Origin: Pleodorina starrii
Taxonomy: Eukaryota; Chlorophyta; Chlorophyceae; Chlamydomonadales; Volvocaceae
Direction: 5' to 3'
Assembly: GCA_030267565.1 (NCBI GenBank)
Contig: BRXU01000005.1
Span: 186,001-250,000 of the forward strand
Length of the DNA stretch: 64,000 nt
The translations under genes and the position numbers were made by a program. Below the pieces are notes generated by a model, which saw nothing but the letters and a program-made list of their open reading frames with translations, searched no databases and was not told the origin of the DNA. Positions within the stretch are counted from its first letter, which is position 1; every line of letters begins with the position of its first letter. This document shows positions 25,901 through 37,424 of the stretch, piece by piece.

Positions 25901-28036
25901 GTCAGGTTCTATGGTCAGGTCAGGTCAGGTCAGGTCAGGTCAGGTCAGGTCAGGTCAGGTCAGGTCAGGTCAGGTCAGGTCAGGTCAGGTCAGGTCAGGT
26001 CAGGTCAGGTCAGGTCAGGTCAGGTCAGGTCAGGTCAGGTCAGGTCAGGTCAGGTCAGGTCAGGTCAGGTCAGGTCAGGTCAGGTCAGGTCAGGTCAGGT
26101 CAGGTCAGGTCAGGTCAGGTCAGGTCAGGTCAGGTTCTATGGTCAGGTCAGGTCACACGATACAGCCCCCCCGTGCACCCTTCTCTCCTGGTGACCTGGC
26201 AAGACTGCGGCACTCACAATTCTGATGCGCATCCGCTCTCCGTTGGGCGCCGTGATGTTTCGCACCACATCCAACATCGCCCTCGCGAAGCCCAGCACAC
26301 GCATCAGCGGAGGGCCCTTGCGCGCCTTGTCGTCGTCCTCGTCGTGCCCGGCAGCAACCATGTACGCATCGCCAATAGTCTCAACCTGGGGGAGGGGCGG
26401 GGAGGGGAGGGCAGGGGAGGGGCGGGGGGGAGGGAGGGAGGGGTGTAGAGGAAGGCAGCCCGAACTGGCCTAAGGATGGGGGTGCAGAGGGGGAGGGGGG
26501 AGGGGAGGGAGGGTGCGCACGCGGCCCACCCGCCGCTGTTCCTGCACCGCGCCGCCCCGCCCTGCCCAGCTCTGCCCCGCCCTGCCCCGCCCCGCCGCGC
26601 CGCAGCCCCCACCTTGTATACTGAGAATCTGTCGGTGAGTTTGTCGAATGCCGTGAACATGTTTGACAGCATGAGGAACACCTCGGCGGTGGGCAGCTTG
26701 GAGGAGAGGCTGGTGAAGCCCACAATGTCGGAAAACAGTATCACGACTGGGGAGGGAGGAGGGGGGAGGAGGCGGGGGAGGAGGGGGAGGAGGGGTCAAA
26801 GGGAGCGGGTTGCGGTCTGTGTGCTGGGCGAGTAGCGGGTGGGGCAGCAGGTGGGGAGAAGGCAGGGGGAGGGGCGGGCAGCAGGAGGGGAGGGCAGGGA
26901 CAGGTGCAGGGCCCGGTGCGGCTCACCATGTCTGTGCGAGTCCGCCACGAACTTCTGTCCCTGCTGCATGCGCGCAATGATGGACTCGGGCAGTATGTTC
27001 TTCAGCAGCTTCATGCTCTCCGTCTCGCGACCGTCCACATTGTTCACCAGCTCGGCAAGCCACCAGCTGCGGAACACAGGGGAGGGGAGGGGGGGAGGGT
27101 AAGGAGGGAGGGAGGCAGGGTAAGGAGGGAGGGCGGTTGAGAGCGCAATGGGTCTTTGGATGGGAGGGAGGGAGGGAGGGCCGGGAGCCGAGTAAGCAGA
27201 GGAGCTGCGGAGGAGCAGCAGCCACGGCGTTCTTTCCCCCAACCCAACCCAACCCAACCCAACCCAACCCAACCCAACCCAACCCAACCCAACCCAACCC
27301 AACCCAACCCAACCCAACCCAACCCAACCCAACCCAATCGCCCTTCTCTCGCCTGTCGCTCTTGAGCCGCAGCTGCGTCTCTATCCGCGCCAGAAGCTCC
27401 TCCCGCTGGTACGGCTTCCGTACAAAATCGTTGGATCCGGATCTGAGGCCCTCCACGATGTTGTCCTCGTCCGACTTGGCAGACACCATAATGACGGGCA
27501 GCACGTTGCCCGGGATGACCTGAGGGGGGTGGGGGTGGTAGGGGGGAGGGGGAGAGCATGACGGTTCAAAGTACCCATCCACCCACCCACCCATCCCATC
27601 CCATCGCCCACAAACACACACAGCGAGAGGACCCGGCACAGCTCGCGCAGTGCAACCGTGGCGCCGTACATGCTGCATGCCGTACCTTTCGCAGTGTGGC
27701 GCAAAACTCGTGTCCCGACATGTTTGGCATCATGCAGTCGAGCAGGATGAGGTCCGGCATGGTTTCGGAGCCGCACAGCCACTCGAGCGCCTCCAGCCCG
27801 TCCATGCAGCGCGCATAGCGGTATCCGGAGCTCGTCAAGATCTCCTCCAGCACAATCTGATTCACCTCCTCATCGTCAACCGACAAGATTTGTACGGTGC
27901 CGTACATATTGCTGTAGGCCAGCTTGTCCAACGTCAGCCCCGGCGGCGGCGCCGTCGCTGCCGCCGCGGCGGCGTTGTTGCCGCTGAGCGAGGCCGACGC
28001 GGGCAGCAGCAGCTTCCCGGACCGCACAATGGGCGC

Positions 28037-28067
<31 letters not shown>

Positions 28068-31000
28068 TGGCGGCGGCCACTGCGCGGCGCATCCGACTCG
28101 GAGTCGGCACCGGCGCTGCTGGCGCCGTCGTACGACTCTCGTCCAGTGCGGTACAGATCCGACATCAGGTGGGAGGTGGTGCTGGGAATTGGCCCGCTGT
28201 GAGGCTGGATGATGATGATGCCGCTGCCGCCGCCGCCGCCGCCAGCGGCGGCGGCGCCCCTGCCTTGAACGCTCATCCGCAGCGTGTCGCGCACCGTGCT
28301 GCCCGACTTGCCGCCGCCGCCGCCGCCAATCGACGCCGCCGACAGCTTGCGTACGAGCATCGCGTTGCTGCAGTGCGAGTCCGTACTCGCCTGGGCGATC
28401 AGCAAGTGGTCGTACGAGCCCGGCAGGAAGCTGCCGATGACGGCGTCGCCGCCGCTGGCCCGCGCCGCCGCCACCGCCTCCCGCGCGTCCGCCGCCGTCA
28501 GGCTCCTCCGTCCCGTGATGGCCCGCGCCGCCACCGCCTCCGCATCGCACCGCCAGGCATTGAACGACGACGCGACGCCGCCGCGGGTCGCGACCTGGCC
28601 GTTGTCGGAGCGCTGGTGGGCAGAAGCGCCGCCGCCGGAGGCGTCACCGCCGGCGCCGGAGGCGCCGGCGCCGGCGCCGGCGCCGGAGGCGCCACGCGAG
28701 GTTGCCGCCGCCGCCGCGATTTGCATTTCCAGTCGCTCCAGGGAGCGGCTGTCTCTCTCCGCCCTTCGCTCCGGTCCCGATAGCTGCAGCTGTCGTGAGG
28801 CCAGTTGGGACTCCTCCAGGGAGCGCTTGTGCTCGGTGCGCCGCTGCAGCTCCCCCATCAGGATCTCCCGCTCAAGCTCCTGGGAGGGAGGGGAAGGGGA
28901 AGGGAGGGAGATTGGGGTTGCGGCGGGGCGGGGTTGCGACTTGCGAGTACAATGGATCTGCTGTTCTGCTCTGGGTGCAGCAATCAGCTTCCAACGAGGC
29001 GGGGGCGGGCCAGGCGTCAGCCCCCGCCCCGGTAGGGAGGTAGGGAGGGAGGGGGTTGAAGAGTCGGAGGGGCGGTCGCTGCCGCCGCGTTCCGCCGCGT
29101 TGCGCTGTGCTGCAGTACCGTGCAGTGCTGTGCCGTGCAGTGAGACAGCGCAGCACAGCAGACGGCGTCTTATGGGGATGTTAAGCTGGACCAACGCCGT
29201 ACCTGCGTACGGCGGCGGTACAGCACGTCCTCCCGGTCCACGCTGTTGGCGCCGCTGGTGTTGCCGTCCGTCGCCGCATCGCCGCCACATCGCTGCAGGG
29301 AGGGGAGGGGAGGGGAGGGGTACGACATGGGCGCCATCCATCGCAGTTCCGGACAGGAGGGAAAGCGCAGGGGGAAAGAAAGCGGCAGTACGGCACGGTG
29401 AAGGAAAGCGGGTCTGCCTAGGATGCCTGCATGCCAATGAATGAGGGGCCCCACCCATCCGGGGTCTTGCGAGGAGGGTGGGCGCAAAGGGCCTTATGGC
29501 CCAACCCCCAGATGAGGCGGACGCAGTGAAGGGCGGTGAAGGGCTGTCGGACCTTGACGACAAGCGACAGCCCTCCCTCCCTCTCGCAGCCGCCCCGCCG
29601 CCCCGGCCCAAACCCAAACCCAAACGCCACCCCGACGCTGACCTGGGGGGACTTGAGTCCGCTGGCGTGGCGCGTCACGTGGCCCCTGGCAAGCTGCGAT
29701 ATCGTTTCGTCGAAGCTGCGGAGGGGGAACATAGCGGCAGAGGAGGGGCGGAGGGGCCGGCCATGGCAGCCGCTGTCAACAATGCCGCCAACAAGGGTGC
29801 GCGGTACAGGAAGAGGAGGGAGGCGCTGCGAGGTATCCACATATGGGGGACGGCCAACCCTCCAGCCCTCCCCCCGTCACCCCAAATCAGCTACCAGGTC
29901 CCACAGGCCACTCGGGCTACCCAGCGGGCAGGCAGGTCCCAGGCCCCACCAGGGGGCCCCAGCGGCCACACACACACACACCCCGCCCAGTCCCAATCCG
30001 ACCCCGCCTGCTCGCCTACCTCTCCCGCCCCACGGCCCCCCCACACACACCCACCTGGGCGGCCGCCCGCTGCTGCTGGCCAGCCGGTTGCTCCTCCTCC
30101 GCAGCGCCGCCTCCCGCCCGCCCGCATGGCCGCACCTGGACAGGCTTTCCGCAACCTGCAGGCTCCGAAACCACATCAGGACAGCATCAGGACCATCATC
30201 AGGACGCTGCAGCCTCTCACGTCAGCACACCCACCCTGCCCCGCCCCGCACACTCGCAGCTGCGCTCCGCCACGTACCCCACGTACCCCCCGGTCCCCCC
30301 CGCCCCCCCCCTGCCCGCCCCCCCTGCCCCCACCTGCACCTCCAGGCTGGGCCGTGTTGCCGGCTGCAGCACCGGCAGTGTGACTGTGAAGCTGGTGCCC
30401 CGTCCCTCCACCGAGGCCACCTCGATGTGACCCTCGTGGGCCTCCACCAGCTGCTTCACGATGCTGAGACCCAGACCCGTACCGCCGTACTTGCGGGTCA
30501 CGGACATGTCCACCTGGGGGGGGGGCACAGCATAGCACCGACCCGTGGGTCGTGGGTCGCGGCGAGGAAGGCAGGCAGGCAGGCAGGGAGGGACCAGCGC
30601 TGGTGAGCTCGGGTCGTCTCAGTCCGGAGTGCGCAGAGGGGCAGCAATCAAGCGGCGAATCGGAGGCAGACACAGACACACCGATAGGGCACGAGGCCGG
30701 GATTGCGGTGTTGCTCCACAGATCCGCGTCCTGCACCCGGGCCCACGTTCACATCCGCCCCCGCCCCCGCCCCCGTCCCCGCTCCCGCACCTGCTCAAAG
30801 GCCCCCCAGATTCCGTTGATCCGGTCCTCCGAGATGCCGATGCCCGTGTCCGCCACCTGCAGTGTCACCTGGCTGCCGTCCGCGCTGGGGGCCACCCGCA
30901 CACGCACGGAGCCGCGGTGAGTGAACTTGAGCGCGTTGCCAGCCAGGTTGTACAGGATCTGGGGGGGCCCGGTTAGGGCAGGTCGGGGCAGGTCGGGATC

Positions 31001-34000
31001 GGGGCGGGTTGGGTTGGAGTTAAGGGGGGGCGCGGGACGAACACCCGCCCAACCGCCCGCATACACACACGCGCCCGCCCGCCCGCATACACACACCCAC
31101 CCACCCACCTGCACGACCCTGCTGAAATCGGCGATGATGAGCGGCGTCCGCGGGTCCACCGACCTCTCTATGGTCACCTCCTTGCGGGCCAGCGGCGCCA
31201 CAATGTCCACCACGTGATCCACCGCCTTGGCCAGGGAGCACAGCTCGTGCTTGATAGTCAGCTTGCCCTCCTGAGGGGGGGGGAAGAGGCAGCAGGGGGA
31301 GGGGGCAGTCCAACAACGCACGTACCGTATCGGGCAGTGTTGGGCAGTATCGGGCTAAGCTCCAATGGACGGCAAAAGGCGGGCAGGCAGGCCCTGCAAC
31401 TCCTCCTCCTCCTCCTCCTCCTGCTGCTGCTGCGGCTGCGGGCAGTGCAGCCCCCCCTTGGCTTTGACAGCTCCCGAGCCCCTTCCAGCGCCCTTCCACA
31501 TTCCAGCCGCTACAACCCGCACGAACGCACGCACGCACGCACGCACGCACCCGCCGCCCAGCCACCGCCTCTCCCCCCTCCTGTCTCCCCTCTTCCCCCT
31601 CTCCCCCCTCCCCCCACCCTCCCACCTTGAGCGCCGCCACATCCAGGATGTCATTGATGATGTTGAGCAAGTGGTTGGAGCTGTTCTTGATGGTCTTGAC
31701 AAAGTGCTGACCCTTGGGGTTCATCTCGCCGCCGGCGCCGCGAACCTGTGGGGGGGGGGGCGGGTGGGCGGACGAGCGGGTTTGTATACATGTGCGCGGA
31801 TAGCCGGCTGCAGATGAGGGGTAAAATGACGCGATTCCTTTCAGCATGGCCCGCGCCGAAACGCTGTCCCGGTCCAGGTGCAGGTGGGCCCTACACGACT
31901 CGCCGCGTGGGCCAGCGCGGGTTAACAGTGGCCAGCGCGGAGTGGGGCGAGATGGGATGGGATGGGTGGCTCCGTGGGCCCCTTCGGTCCACCCGCCACC
32001 CGCCCGACCTACCTGCCCTTGGCGCTGCCCAGCCCGATCACCGGATCACTGATTGCCGAAAGAGTGATGGGGAATCTATTTTTGTGTGATAAGTGTGTGT
32101 GACCCTTACCCCCTGGCCCCGACTCCGCCCTCCTGGCCCCCTGGCCCCACGCCATGGCCGCCCCCAACCCCCCGCACCCCCCCTAGCAACCCCCCCCCGC
32201 ACCCCCAGGACCCCACCAGCGCATCCGACAGCTGGATGATGCCGTTGAGCGGTGTGCGCAGCTCGTGACTCATGAGGCTCATGAACTGGTCCTTGCGCAT
32301 CACCGCATCGCGGAGGTCCTGAACCATCTGCACGCGGTGCGCGTTCTCGGCAGCCTGCTGGGCCAGCAGCCGCCGCTGCGCAATGGTCATGTAGTTGCCG
32401 TACATGATGGACGAGGAGAAGAGCACCTGCGCGCGCACGAGTGTGCGTGTGTGTGTATGTGCATGTGTGTGTGTGAGTACGGCGGCGGGATGGCAGGGTG
32501 CCGGCGCCGAGGCGGCGGGCGCATACAGGGTAGGAGGGTACGCGAGTGGCGGGGGCCGGGGGGCGGGTGCGGATGCCCGGGGGGCAGTGCTCCGCCGGGA
32601 GAGGCGAGGCGAGGCGAGGCAGCTACATGGCTGCTCTCTTGCGCCCTTCCTCTTGCGCCTCATCCCGCCCTTCTCCCGTCCATCCCTCCCTCCCTCCCTC
32701 CATCCATCCATCCCTCCATCCATCCCTCCATCCGGCACAGGCAGAACCGCTGCACCCCTCCGTTCTCCCGCCACTGTTCTGACCACCCCTGCGGCTCACC
32801 GCTCTGCCCGCTTCCTTGCTCACAGCCCCCTCACCGCCAGCCCTCCACCGCCTCCCGCGCATAACCCCCCCGCCCCCCGACCCTTCCCCGGCTGGGGACC
32901 TCGGCCGTGAAGCTCCGCCTCTGTAAGCCTGGCTCCTGAGCATCCGCGGGATAAGCCTTTACTGCTTACAGCCTCCCGCGCTTCCGTGCTCGTCCAGCTC
33001 GTCCAGTTCCGCGCATCTGTCTCGTCCGTCTCGGCGCTCCCCCCCCCCGGCTCCTCCCTGCTCCCCCTCCCTCACGACCCTCACCTTGCTCCCTGCTCCC
33101 GGCTCCCCCCCGGCTCCTCCCTGCTCCCCTTCCCTCAAGACCCTCCCCCACCTTGGCCATAAAGTTGGCGAAAATGTTGAGGTACTCCCCGTACGGCATG
33201 GCCGGGTTGAGCACGTGCAGCACCCAAGCCAACGGGAACATGGACCAAATGAGCAGTGTGCACATGTAGATGAACAGCAGCGAGCGGCGGGAGGAGGCGC
33301 GGGTGTGCTCCTTCACGGCGGACAGCACCATGCGGCCCATCAGGTACAGCACACCCACAAAGCAAAAGGTGCTCACGCAGAACATCAGCCCTGCAGTCCA
33401 GTGGGCGAGTGAGATGGGGAGATGGATGGAGAGGGCAGAGCGGCAGAGCGGCAGAGAGGCAGGGGGCCGGGGCGGAGGTGGTGGGAGCGGAGGTGGTGGG
33501 GTGGCAAAGGGTATGGCTGCAGCGGGGAGGCAGGTAGGGCAGGTAGGGCAGGTACGAGGCGCGGGGGGCCGTGAGGGGGCGCTGAGGGGTCGAAATGGAC
33601 CGGGGTGGAGTGGGAGTGGGTTGGAGCGGGCGGGAGAGGGAGGGAGGAAGGGGCCCGGTGCGCGGCGGCTCCACGCAGCTGCAAGGCGGCACCGCACACG
33701 CGGCTTCCCAGGGGGGCCGGGGGGCGGGGGGGGGCGAGCCGGCCTGCTTGCCTGCCTCGCACTTGGTGCTGCTGTGGTGCTGCTGCTGGGGTGCCGCTTC
33801 CTCCCGTGGCGTCCTTCGCCCTCGGTCCGCCAGCCGCGGACCAGCTGCCGGCCCCCCCCCCCCACACACACAAACACCGGACCGCAGAGGGGTACGCCAC
33901 CGCCACCGCCACCGCCACAAACACAACACAACCACCGCCGCCCGCAATGCTTCTGCTGCCGCGCTTCGCTCTGCTGAAGGCTGTGAGCTGCCGGGCAGCC

Positions 34001-36468
34001 GGCCCCGAACAGGATCAGCATCGTCCGCGTCGCCGCAGCGTTCGCAGGGGATCGATCAACACGAGCCGCGGAAAGGCCCCCCCCCACCGCCCGGTCCCCG
34101 ACAAGAGCCTGCTGCTGCTGCTGGCTGCTGTCCGGTGGTGCTCGTTCTCCGGCCCCTCAGCCCGGCAGGCTGAGCAGCGCCCCAGACCGCAAGACGAGCA
34201 GCGGCCAGGGGCCAGGGCGCGGCTTCTGCTGAGCCAGGGCGAGCCGAGCCGAGCCGCACCGGGGCCCGGAGCCAGTCCACGGCCCAGCGGTCAGAGTCCC
34301 TCGGGGACGAAGGCGGTCGGGACCAAATCGCAAGGGGATGGGAGATGGTGGGGGGCATGAGCGGCAGGAAGGCGACAGCGCGCCACCCGACACCGCAAGG
34401 AAATGGCCCGGCGCCACTGTATGCAGACAGGCGCCATGCCGCCGCCGCCGACACCACCACCGCTGCTGCTGCTGCTGCTGCTGCTGCAGGTAGCCGATGG
34501 CTGCTCTACGTGGCCGCGCCTATGTCGCAGGCGGGCAGGCAGGCCGTCCCAGGGGCTCCAGGGGCTCCATCCGCCCGCCCGCCCGCGAAGAGGCATGCGG
34601 GGTGACTCCAGCTGCCGGCGCCGTGAGGTGCTGTCACCGCCGCTGCCGCCGCTGGTGCGGTTGTCCCACCTCCGCTGCGGCTGCGGCCCTTCGCTGCAGC
34701 CCCCGGGAGGAGGGCTGCACACCGCAAGGCGCCGCCAGCGCCGAATCCGGCACCACGACCGCGCCGGCCATGCTCCTGCCGCTGCCGCTGCTGCTGGTAT
34801 GGCTGCACAGGGGTGACGACCGCTGCAACTGCCCCCCGCCCTCGCGGCCGCTGACTGGCCCGGCTGTTGCCTCCCCCCCCCCCCCGTTCCACCACACCGG
34901 TCCCATGACCCGCCCCGGAGCCGCCGCCACCACCACCACCACCCAGGTGCTGCGTGCTCCAGGTGCTGCTGCTGCTGCTGCTGCTGCTGCATCCGCCGCC
35001 GCCAGCTCGACTGTGTTACAGCTTCCGCCCCCCCCGCCTCTGCCTCCGGGGGGCCTCCACCGCCTAGTCCGCTTGCTGTCGCTGTCGCTGTCGCTGCTGC
35101 TGCTGGTGGTGGTGACCCATCAGTTCAGACATCTTATTGGGTCCGCCAGTACCGCCGACCCGCTGGCAAAGCCGACCGCCCTCCGTCCGACCGCTCTCCG
35201 TCGGTTCAGTGTCCAGCACTGCTGCTCCTCCTCTCCCCCGCTGGGCACTGGGAGCTGCACCGGGCGCTGCACCGGAGGCCTGATCGCCCCAATGGACACC
35301 GGAGGCCTGATCGCCCGGGTGGACAGCAACGCAATCACCGCAGTGCGCACCTCGCCGCACCTCACAGCCCCTACAGCCCAGCCCAGCCCCAGCCCCAGCG
35401 CCACCCGTCCCCCCAGCCCATGTCCCCCACCCCTCCGGAGGCTTCCCTCCGCGCACAATCCCGCGGTCGTAGCCCAGCGCCCAGTGCCGAGTGCTCCACT
35501 CACAGTTGAGGAAGGGCCCCGGCAGGAAACTGGCGATGAGGCCGCTGAGGATCATGGCCACGTCCATGCCAATGGCGGCGGCGGTCTGCGCCGGCGTGAA
35601 GTCCGAGATCTTTGACAGGATGTACACAATGCTGGGGGTGGTCACCAGCCACTGCACGTAGCGGTGAGGGATGACGCTGCGGTGGCGGTGGCGGTGGCGG
35701 GGGGCGGGGGACGGGGGGCGGGGGGTTTGATGATGGGAGGGTGAGGGAGACGGCAAAGCGCAGGCGGGTCGGGGCGGGTCGGGGCGGGCAGAGGGACAGC
35801 GGTAGCACGCCTGTTGCGATTTACCCCCCCCCCCCCCGGGGCTGCGAGGCACAGTCTGAACGTGCAGACCGATGAGGGTGCGGCCCGGGGCACCCCGCAG
35901 CCCCACTCAGGGCCGGGGGCCCCAGTCAGGGGGTTCTTAATAGACCCGAGCGCCGTCCAGACACCCTTTGCTTCTTGCTCGGCACAGAGACGAACCCACA
36001 TCGCTCCGAACGCGTCAAAGACGACGTGGGCGCGGCCGGTGACCAGCAGCATGTCCGTGTGGCAGGCCGCGCCCTTGATGGCGAAGCTCAGCAGCGCCAA
36101 CTGCCGCTTCGGGGCATTGTCCTCAAACAGCAGCGACGTCAGGTTGAGCACCAGGGCGGTGAAAAATGCGGTTGAGCTCATCTGGTACACAAGGAGCGGC
36201 ACCTGCACGAAATTCGGGTGTTGTAAGGGGCATGATGCGGACATTGCCGTGCGCCAGTGTACCCCGGGTCGCTGGCCACATCGTTCAAGCCGTAACGCGG
36301 TAAGCTGGGGCGCGCTCCCATGACAACTCTGTTTGGCTACGATCCCACCAGCTTGCAGCCCGCGCAGCCCGTGACGAGCAACCATCCGAGTCACACCTGC
36401 CGAAACAGCTCCGCAGACGCCAGCGGGTCTGCAGGGATGCAAACATCCACTATCCATCGCGCTGTCAT
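18604..36468 (-). CDS. Two-component cyclase opsin: rhodopsin, histidine kinase, response regulator, guanylyl cyclase, SAM
   Basis: Twenty-two exons (minus strand): 36397-36468, 36000-36202, 35504-35676, 33152-33390, 32217-32426, 31626-31745, 31109-31270, 30791-30958, 30334-30513, 30055-30155, 29643-29715, 29203-29292, 27686-28879, 27353-27519, 26927-27066, 26613-26746, 26218-26385, 22858-22953, 22325-22408, 20803-22026, 19267-20501, 18604-18790; about 2,139 residues, phases consistent. Residues ~25-250 are a seven-helix microbial opsin with [10 protein letters not shown] in helix [10 protein letters not shown] in helix F and the retinal lysine K229 in ANFMAK. Kinase: H283 in [11 protein letters not shown]401, DTGIGI, GGTGLGL. 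Receiver: D932/D933, phosphoacceptor D978, K1030. Class III cyclase: metal residues D1104 and D1148; purine-selecting E1144 (VETIGD) and C1218 (PRYC) indicate GTP; N1225/R1229; KGKG at 1265. SAM: about 2036-2097. Known 2c-Cyclops of Chlamydomonas and Volvox are ATP-dependent, light-inhibited guanylyl cyclases; this activity is inferred here. One intron has a GC donor. Confidence 0.92.
18925..19010 (+). repeat. CAGTA-type microsatellite in the last intron of the opsin-cyclase
   Basis: Short tandem copies of CAGTA and TAGGGTACAG occur in the intron between the two SAM-encoding exons. Confidence 0.7.
22998..26154 (+). repeat. 3.2-kb AGGTC-based tandem array filling one intron of the opsin-cyclase
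   Basis: The array occupies about 97% of the intron 22954-26217, between two exons of the cyclase catalytic domain. Three nested units are visible: the pentamer AGGTC, a 13-mer AGGTGATCAGGTC, and an 18-mer AGGTCAGGTCATCCGGTC with T/C, C/A and GATC variants. 13-mer blocks run at about 24412-24795 and 25507-25870, with nearly pure pentamer at about 25920-26134. Large segments recur at an offset of 1,078-1,096 bp (for example GGTTAGGTCATC at about 24112 and 25190, GGTTAGGTGATC at about 24410 and 25506), showing a recent kilobase-scale duplication. Open frames through it are a by-product of stop-poor repeats. Confidence 0.97.
27241..27337 (+). repeat. AACCC pentanucleotide run (about 19 copies), GGGTT on the sense strand
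   Basis: This is a pure pentamer microsatellite in the intron downstream of the receiver exon 27353-27519. On the transcribed sense strand it reads GGGTT repeatedly and can form G-quadruplexes. It begins only about 14 nt after the atypical GC donor. It is not the TTTTAGGG telomere repeat of Chlamydomonas. Confidence 0.97.
33391..35503 (-). other. 2.1-kb intron between opsin helices D and E
   Basis: The flanking exons join in phase (a Trp codon is split) to give FLNWLMF, which aligns to the helix D-E turn of microbial rhodopsins, so no exon is missing. The intron contains CTG-repeat tracts (about 34458-34490 and 34965-34990) and Pro/Ala-rich open frames that look spurious. I see no nested gene. 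Confidence 0.6.
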
Positions 36469-37424
36469 GTATACAAAGACCCCAGCCCTGTGTGTAGCAA
36501 GAACCACGTGACCGTTTCATGGACAAAGGGTTCACATCAGCGGTAGCGCAAGTGAGCGACCTGAAGCGACCGCTGCACGCTTTCAGTTTGCATTCAATCG
36601 AAATGAAAAGGTCACAAAATTGAACCAATCTCCGGCCCCAAAACGGCATTCCTGGCAGCCTGCCGAACCCCCAGCACTTACAACGTCCACGCCCACGCCT
36701 TCACCCATCCGTTTAATGCTTCGGGGTCTCCAGCATCGTCCCCCACAGGTGCGGGAGCCAATTTTTGCGCGGGCGTGATATCCCGCTGCCTTGGCAACGG
36801 CGAGCCCGTCCTCAGACGCATTCCGCCTCGTGCACTAGCTCCTCCTGGCTCTTTTTTCATATTTGAGTTGTTGTCATGGTAAAGATAGAGTGATTAAGCT
36901 CTGGTGGCTTAAGTACTGCGTGACCGACGACTCTATCCGTCGCTGCCAACGAAACGTCTTCCCTCGCTAGCGGGCGGAGTCCATACGACATCACTGAGTG
37001 AAACGTACCCACTGCTAAACAGAGGCGAAAGGCACATTCAGTAAGGAAATGCGATTTTGCAAGCTGCGTTTTTCATTCGCAACCCGGGGCGTCTCAACTG
37101 GCAGTGTGGGAAGGACATTCACAGCGTGTGATATAGTGTGAAGGTACAGTGAGTTTCGTCATGGACACAAACAGTTCGGAACCCGTCACTCTCCCTGGAG
37201 TTCGTTGGCCAAGTGAACGTTTCCCACTGCAATGCGCCGCTGCTCAAGGAGAAAAATATCTTGATCTTCGATCCGCAATATCCGTGTCGAAGGACGTCAT
37301 AACACCGGTTCAGTCGCCAACGGCCAACCTCCAGTGACAGCCCGCGAAACAGGCAATGCTATCAGCACAGCCTCGTGATCGGCTTAAGGCCTAAAGCGAA
37401 CTGACCACAGTTTTGCTCCGAAGG
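36469..37424. promoter_or_regulatory. Divergent promoter region between opsin-cyclase and rhomboid genes
   Basis: The region is 956 bp between two outward-facing start codons and is AT-richer than the genes. It should contain both promoters and 5' UTRs. Short frames here, such as one at 37149-37337, lack splice or domain support. Confidence 0.45.

Noticed and set aside
22998..26154. Array resembling a CRISPR locus
   Set aside because: There are no unique spacers, the units are 5, 13 and 18 bp, no cas genes are present, and the context is a eukaryotic nuclear intron.
22998..26154. AGGTCA units as nuclear-receptor half-sites
   Set aside because: The match is a coincidence of a simple repeat. 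Nuclear receptors are an animal family and are not expected in green algae.
27241..27337. AACCC run as an interstitial telomere
   Set aside because: The unit is a pentamer, not the TTTTAGGG or TTTAGGG telomere repeat of green algae, and it sits in an intron.
33391..35503. Possible extra exon or nested gene in the long opsin intron
   Set aside because: The flanking exons already join in phase to give a continuous helix D-E region, and the frames inside are low-complexity Ala/Pro/Gln translations of CTG tracts.
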